Of a stretch of DNA of 64,000 bases, positions 59,887-64,000 are shown one piece after another (position 1 is the stretch's first letter; the number at the start of each line of letters is the position of its first letter). Source of the stretch: JAVDCA01 sp035293985 (lineage in GTDB: Bacteria > Pseudomonadota > Alphaproteobacteria > Rhizobiales > Xanthobacteraceae); the NCBI GenBank assembly GCA_035293985.1, contig DATGLS010000048.1, forward strand, positions 186,001 through 250,000, written 5' to 3'. The position numbers and the translations under genes are program-made. The notes below the pieces were generated by a model, which saw only the letters and a program-made list of their open reading frames with translations, was not told the origin of the DNA and ran no database searches.

Positions 59887-59932
59887 GATTTCCTCCTGGG
59901 GGATCTGCCTGTCGTGTTGTCGTTTGATGGTA

Positions 59933-60139
59933 TCACCTGGCCCCGAGCGCCGGCTCGTGACCCTCGCTCGCGGCCACCGTGATGGATACGGCGTAGCCGA
60001 GCTTGATCGCGTTCGAGGCCGGCAGCACGGCCGATTCGAACGCCGCTTCCTTGGTGTCGTACGGGCCGCTGAGCTGGCCGTCGTGCTCGACGCCCCACCC
60101 GTCGCCATGACGCTTGATGTCGAAAGCCGCGGATTTCAT
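59933..60139 (-). CDS. Small protein (68 aa), DUF2188-like
   Basis: Short mixed alpha/beta protein: FDIKRHGDGWGVEHDGQLSG PYDTKEAAFESAVLPASNAI KLGY (in parts). The pattern of a Trp/Gly beta hairpin followed by a helix resembles DUF2188-like proteins of stress operons. 46 bases before the YciF start and 6 bases after the DUF1236 stop, so part of the operon. Confidence 0.75.
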   Translation of the reverse strand: MKSAAFDIKRHGDGWGVEHDGQLSGPYDTKEAAFESAVLPASNAIKLGYAVSITVAASEGHEPALGAR

Positions 60140-60145
60140 TGCATC

Positions 60146-60571
60146 TCAGCCTTTCACATCCGGGATGATGGCGACGATGCGCCGGTCTGCGGTCGCGATC
60201 ACCATGCGACCTTCGACCAGCACGTACTGATCGCCTCGATAATTCGGCAAGATCGTCGCGAGCTCGTGGGGGAGTGGCCGCAGCTCGATCTGTTTCGGCA
60301 CGGCCGCGCCGATCGCCACCGTGAACGCCGGCTTGTCCGCATTGCCGCTCGACGCGCCGGATTGGGCGAAATAGGCCTTGAGCCGGTTGCGCTGATCGGG
60401 CGTGAGCGACACCCTGTCGTTCGCCGCGTCGCTGTGCGAAGCAGCGGCGCCGCTCTGGCCCGCGGGCTCGACGGTGCGCTCGCGGCCGGGATCCTGCGTC
60501 TGCGCCGCGACCAGAGTCGCAGATGCAACCAATCCGGCAATCGGCACCAAGCCGCGCCACAGCCTGCGCAT
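60146..60571 (-). CDS. DUF1236 exported protein (141 aa)
   Basis: Signal peptide about 1-23 (LVPIAGLVASATLVAAQ). A Gln/Ser/Ala-rich spacer, then LTPDQRNRLKAYFAQSG and the DUF1236 domain: IGAAVPKQIELRPLPHELAT ILPNYRGDQYVLVEGRMVIA TADRRIVAIIPD (in parts). The family is common in Hyphomicrobiales and periplasmic. First gene of the stress operon; candidate EcfG promoter at 60611-60635. Confidence 0.9.
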   Translation of the reverse strand: MRRLWRGLVPIAGLVASATLVAAQTQDPGRERTVEPAGQSGAAASHSDAANDRVSLTPDQRNRLKAYFAQSGASSGNADKPAFTVAIGAAVPKQIELRPLPHELATILPNYRGDQYVLVEGRMVIATADRRIVAIIPDVKG

Positions 60572-60610
60572 CGTACGCTCCGCATGCTTGCAGAAACAGT
60601 TGCTGGGTTA

Positions 60611-60635
60611 ACCGGCCGATTTGACGGACGTTCCG
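60611..60635 (-). promoter_or_regulatory. EcfG-like promoter for the DUF1236-YciF-SDR operon
   Basis: Minus strand GGAAC (60635-60631), 16 bases, GGTT (60614-60611): one mismatch to the GGAAC-N16-CGTT form. It lies 40 bases upstream of the start at 60571. Confidence 0.55.
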
Positions 60636-60681
60636 CGTTCACCGCCGGTGACGAGGCCGGCATGCAACATCGCGTCGGCGC

Positions 60682-60706
60682 GGAAACTCTGGGGTTCCGG
60701 TTCGTT
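60682..60706 (+). promoter_or_regulatory. Possible EcfG-like promoter for the mgtC-like gene
   Basis: Plus strand GGAAA (60682-60686), 16 bases, CGTT (60703-60706): one mismatch to consensus, 58 bases upstream of the start at 60765. Confidence 0.4.
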
Positions 60707-60764
60707 GTAGCGATACGGGTTCCGCTATCCCCGGGCCCCCCCGAATCCGAAGGAGCGGTCACCG

Positions 60765-61460
60765 ATGCCCCTTCATCTCACCGTGGCGGACGTGCTCATC
60801 CGCTTCGCATGCGCGCTGATCGCGAGCGCCCTGATCGGCTACAACCGCGGCGAGCACGGCAAGGCCGCCGGCCTGCGCACCACGATGCTGGTGTGTCTCG
60901 CGGCAGCGGTCGCGATGCTGCAGGTCAACTACCTGCTGCCGCTCGCCGGTCGCTCGACCGATTCGTTCGTCATGAACGATCTGATGCGCTTTCCACTCGG
61001 CGTCCTGACCGGGGTCGGCTTCATCGGTGGAGGCGCCATTCTGCGCCGCGACAGCTTCGTCACCGGCGTCACCACGGCGGCAACGTTATGGTACGTGACC
61101 ATGATCGGCCTCGCGTTCGGCGGCGGTCAGATCGTGCTCGGGTGGATCGCGACGCTGATCGGCGCCGCCATCCTGTGGGCCCTGGGCTGGCTCGAGCGCC
61201 GCGTCGTGCGCGAGTTCCGCGGGCGCCTCACGGTCGCGCTCGACGCTGCCGCCGCGGCCGAGCGCGATCTCGCCGGGCAGGTGCAAGCGAGCGGCCTCGT
61301 GATCGCGGCGACCACCGTCGACATCGAGCCGCAGTGCCGCACCCTCGTCTACGAGGTGCTGGAAAATCGCACCCAGATGGAAACCGACGTTCCTGCGCTG
61401 GTCACGCGCCTTGCGCGCGAGCCGGGCGTCCGCCGCGTATACTGGCAGCCGGTGAGCTGA
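60765..61460 (+). CDS. MgtC/SapB family membrane protein
   Basis: 231 residues. Start has GAAGGAGCGGTCACCG upstream. N-terminal domain with four membrane helices and the family motifs LIGYNRGEHGKAAGLRTTML VCLAAA (in two parts), MRFPLGVLTGVGFIGGGAIL RRD (in two parts) and TTAATLWYVTMIGLAFGGGQ, followed by a C-terminal ACT-like cytoplasmic domain (about 150-231). MgtC proteins support growth at low magnesium and acid stress, partly by acting on F-type ATP synthase. Convergent with the FocA gene, two bases apart. Confidence 0.92.
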   Translation: MPLHLTVADVLIRFACALIASALIGYNRGEHGKAAGLRTTMLVCLAAAVAMLQVNYLLPLAGRSTDSFVMNDLMRFPLGVLTGVGFIGGGAILRRDSFVTGVTTAATLWYVTMIGLAFGGGQIVLGWIATLIGAAILWALGWLERRVVREFRGRLTVALDAAAAAERDLAGQVQASGLVIAATTVDIEPQCRTLVYEVLENRTQMETDVPALVTRLAREPGVRRVYWQPVS

Positions 61461-61462
61461 GA

Positions 61463-62356
61463 TCAAATCTCCCGCATCACCTGCGCGTAGGCGATCAGCG
61501 CGAACAACGCGGTCCCACCTACAATATTTCCGATCAGCACCGGCGCGAAGAAATCGGCGATCATCGGCCAGACTTCCATCCGGCCGTTGAGCACCAGCAT
61601 GAAGGCCTCGATGCTGCCGGCCACCACATGGGCGAACCCGGCAATCGCGATCAGCCACGTCATCAGCACGATGACGTGGAACTGCGCCGACTCGGCACCC
61701 GGTATCAGCCAGACCATCGCGGCAATCAGGAAGCCGGCGCCGATGGCGTGAAAGAACGCCTCGGCCCAGCCGCTCTGTTGCAGCTGGCCGCTGACCGCCA
61801 GCATGCTCTCGCGCAGCTCGGGCGAGATCACGGGCGTGAACGTGCAGAACAAGGCGGCGAACAGCGTCCCGGCCATGTTGGCCAGAAACACGACGCTCCA
61901 CATGCGCACCAGGCTCTTGACGTTGGCGCGGTTGAAATCGGCCATCACGGGCAGCACGACCGTGATGGTGTTCTCGGTGAACAGCTGCTGGCGCGCCAGC
62001 ACGACCATGACGAAGCCGGCCGTATAGCCGAAGCTGGTGACGAGCGGGCGCCACGGGGTGTCCGGCAGATGCATCTGCAGGATCGCCTGCGCGAACAGCG
62101 AAAAGCTGATCGAGAGGCCGGCGGCCACGCCCGACCACCACAGCGAGGTGACGGGCCGTGCCATCTCCTCCTCGCCGAGGCGAGAGACGATCTCGTAGAT
62201 CACCGGCGTGCGTGGGCTCGAGCGCTCCTCGACGTCCTCGATCTCGCGCTCGGTGAAACCGGTCGGGCCGCGCTCGTGCTCATCGCCCGGCGCCGGCTTG
62301 TCGCGCGAGGTGTCCTTCGCCCGGCGTTGCTGGGGGGCGACCATGGCCGGCTCCAT
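61463..62356 (-). CDS. Formate/nitrite transporter family (FocA/FdhC-like) channel
   Basis: 297 residues from ATG 62356; the longer reading to 62446 lacks support. A charged N-terminal tail (about 1-60; TEREIEDVEERSSPRTPVIY) precedes six membrane helices: SLWWSGVAAGLSISFSLFAQ, GYTAGFVMVVLARQQLFTEN TITVVLP (in two parts, FNT signature loop), SLVRMWSVVFLANMAGTLFA A, and VIVLMTWLIAIAGFAHVVAG SIEAF (in two parts). The long N-terminal tail is typical of YfdC-type members, whose substrate is unknown. Confidence 0.92.
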   Translation of the reverse strand: MEPAMVAPQQRRAKDTSRDKPAPGDEHERGPTGFTEREIEDVEERSSPRTPVIYEIVSRLGEEEMARPVTSLWWSGVAAGLSISFSLFAQAILQMHLPDTPWRPLVTSFGYTAGFVMVVLARQQLFTENTITVVLPVMADFNRANVKSLVRMWSVVFLANMAGTLFAALFCTFTPVISPELRESMLAVSGQLQQSGWAEAFFHAIGAGFLIAAMVWLIPGAESAQFHVIVLMTWLIAIAGFAHVVAGSIEAFMLVLNGRMEVWPMIADFFAPVLIGNIVGGTALFALIAYAQVMREI

Positions 62357-62449
62357 CGCCGCAGTTAGGCGAACCGGCATCCCTCTTCGCCGGAAACGCG
62401 CGCGGTCATGAAGCAACGTTCCGTCGCCGGAACCGTTCCGGCGCACCGC

Positions 62450-64000
62450 TCAGGGTCCGCTGCGCTGAAGGACCTCCCCGCACAGGCCGATCGCGCTGTT
62501 CACGAGGGCCATATGGCTCAAGCCCTGCGGAAAATTCCCCGTCAGGCGCCGGCGGCGAAGGTCGTATTCCTCCGACAGCAGGCCGACGTCGTTGCGCACC
62601 GCCAGCATGCGCTCCAACGCGGCGCGGGCCGCCTCGTCACGGCCCTGCATCTTGCGGCAATCGGCGAGCCAGCCGCTGCACGGCAGGAATGCGCCCTGCG
62701 ACGACTCGCGCGACTCGGCGGTGCGATAGACGAGGCCGTCCTCCACCAGCTCGCGCTCGATGCGCGCGATCGTCGCCGAGATGCGAGGATCGTCGATCGG
62801 CAGGAAGCCGACCACCGGCATGAGCAGCAATGCGGCGCCGACCTGCCGGCTGCCGTAGTACTCGACGAAGCTGTCGAGCCCGCTGTCGAAGCCCTCGCGG
62901 CAGATCTCCGCGTGCATCTCCGTGCGCAGTGCCGCCAGCCGCTTGAGCAGATGCGGGTCCGCGTCGGACGCTTTTCCATTGCGCTTGAGGAAGCGATCGA
63001 GCGCGACCCATGCCATCACCTGCCCGTAGACGTGACGGCGCGGCTCGCCGCGGCTCTCCCAGATGCCCTGCCCGGGCGTGCCCCAGACCTCGGCGACGCG
63101 CTCGACGATCGCGCGCTCGACCGCATTCCAGTGCGCGTTGCGCGCGATCCCGGCTTTTGTAGCGAGCTCCATCACGTCGATGAGCTCGCCGAACACGTCG
63201 ATCTGGCGCTGCACCGCGGCCTTGTTGCCGACGCGAACCGGCGCCGACCAGCGATAGCCGCAAAGCCAGGAGGCGGTCCATTCGTTGAGCTCGCGGCCGC
63301 CATCGAGCCGGTACATCACCTGGATATGCTCGGGCGATCCGGCGATCGCACGCAGGATCCAGTCGCGCCAGGCCTCAGCCTCGGCGCGATAGCCGGCATT
63401 TAGCAGCGCCGATATGGCGAAGGCGGCATCGCGCAGCCAGCAGAAGCGGTAGTCCCAATTCGCATCGCCGCCCAGGATCTCGGGCAGCGACGTCGTGGGC
63501 GCCGCGATGATGCCGCCGGTCGTGCGGCTGATCATCGCCTTGAGCGTGATCAGCGAGCGGCGCACCGCCTCGGGCCAGTCGGTCGGCTTGGCGAAGCGGC
63601 CGATCCACTCGCGCCAGTACCGCTCGGTATCGGCCAGCGCCCGTTGCGGGTCGATCGCGGCGGGCGCCGGCTTGCGTGACGATCCGAGCTGGAGCACGAA
63701 CGCATAGCGATCGCCTTGATGGACCGCGAACTCGGCGCCGACGTCGCGGCCCTCGCAGCGGAGGGGAACGTCGGCGCGCAGGACCGTGAGATCGGGGCCG
63801 ACGCGGCCGATGACCTGGCGCTCCTCGGCCTCGTTCCAGGGGGGGATCAGCCCATAGCCCTGACGCAGCCGCAGCCGCATCTGCATCGCGGCAAAACCGC
63901 GCAATCCCGCGACGATGCGCACCAGCGCCGGCGCTCCCTCCCGCTCGGGCATGAAATCGGTGACGCGCACGACGCCAGTTTCCGTCACGAATTCGCTGTC
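62450..64000 (-). CDS. Glycoside hydrolase family 15 protein, 5' end outside window
   Basis: The frame stays open to base 64000, so the start lies beyond the window; 516 residues are visible and about 80 are missing relative to the usual 590-600. It covers the end of the N-terminal beta domain (VRVTDFMPERE, then FAVHQGDRYAFVLQLGSS) and the alpha/alpha barrel with APTTSLPEILGGDANWDYRF CWLRDAAF (in two parts), GQGIWESRGEPRRHVYGQVM, CSGWLADC and VGLLSEEYD, the second catalytic Glu region. GH15 members of this kind are glucoamylases or trehalases; the exact substrate cannot be told. With the debranching-type enzyme it suggests alpha-glucan or trehalose turnover. Confidence 0.92.
   Translation of the reverse strand, partial: DSEFVTETGVVRVTDFMPEREGAPALVRIVAGLRGFAAMQMRLRLRQGYGLIPPWNEAEERQVIGRVGPDLTVLRADVPLRCEGRDVGAEFAVHQGDRYAFVLQLGSSRKPAPAAIDPQRALADTERYWREWIGRFAKPTDWPEAVRRSLITLKAMISRTTGGIIAAPTTSLPEILGGDANWDYRFCWLRDAAFAISALLNAGYRAEAEAWRDWILRAIAGSPEHIQVMYRLDGGRELNEWTASWLCGYRWSAPVRVGNKAAVQRQIDVFGELIDVMELATKAGIARNAHWNAVERAIVERVAEVWGTPGQGIWESRGEPRRHVYGQVMAWVALDRFLKRNGKASDADPHLLKRLAALRTEMHAEICREGFDSGLDSFVEYYGSRQVGAALLLMPVVGFLPIDDPRISATIARIERELVEDGLVYRTAESRESSQGAFLPCSGWLADCRKMQGRDEAARAALERMLAVRNDVGLLSEEYDLRRRRLTGNFPQGLSHMALVNSAIGLCGEVLQRSGP

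Overview
The window is about two-thirds G+C and reads as chromosomal DNA of an alphaproteobacterium of the order Hyphomicrobiales (Bradyrhizobium/Xanthobacteraceae-like). This rests on DUF3551 and DUF1236 proteins, small secreted Cys-rich proteins, a ROSE-type RNA thermometer ahead of hsp20, GGAAC-N16-CGTT promoters of the EcfG (general stress response) type, and dispersed GC-rich palindromic repeats of the kind common in that group. No rRNA, tRNA, CRISPR array or phage was recognised. Assignments were made by reading translations and motifs, with no database search.

Layout. 1-1.4 kb: 3' part of an IS66 transposase. 1.6-10.3 kb: accessory and stress genes: a small Cys-rich secreted protein, a decayed MFS pump, a YciF/DUF892 protein, a four-gene envelope-stress cassette (3786-6250) behind an EcfG-type promoter, a SemiSWEET, and a DUF433 protein. 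10.5-13.8 kb: a two-gene redox unit in which a 2Fe-2S/FAD reductase is coupled to a fused cytochrome b561/ethylbenzene-dehydrogenase-type heme protein. 14.5-22.5 kb: a type I secretion locus (ABC exporter, unusually long HlyD adaptor, large non-RTX presumed cargo), then a repeat-rich acidic protein. 23-31.2 kb: OprB-like porin, hsp20 with ROSE element and divergent RpoH-like promoters, Crp/Fnr regulator opposite a stand-alone CheB domain, and a second envelope-stress cassette (28268-31223) paralogous to the first and again behind an EcfG-type promoter. 31.3-42.1 kb: catabolic genes: hydrolases, two SDR/MFS-linked UbiD decarboxylases, nitronate monooxygenase, and a soxC/soxD deletion relic. 42.1-55.1 kb: DUF3551 protein, truncated hemoglobin, and a 12-gene respiratory operon encoding alternative complex III (actABCDEF), a small membrane protein, a SCO protein and a caa3-type oxidase (coxBACD). 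55.4-64 kb: glycogen-debranching-type enzyme, Gly-rich secreted protein, a four-gene stress operon (DUF1236, 68-aa protein, YciF, GSP39-like SDR), MgtC, a FocA-like channel and a GH15 enzyme cut by the window edge.

How the parts work together. The respiratory operon can carry electrons from menaquinol or ubiquinol through ActABCDEF directly to a cytochrome c-tailed oxidase, with SCO supplying copper. The stress genes share promoter motifs, so several scattered operons probably answer the same general stress sigma factor, and hsp20 has both a heat-shock promoter and a thermosensor. The most unusual items are the duplicated stress cassettes, the b561-EBDH fusion with its reductase, and the type I secretion locus with a non-RTX cargo.
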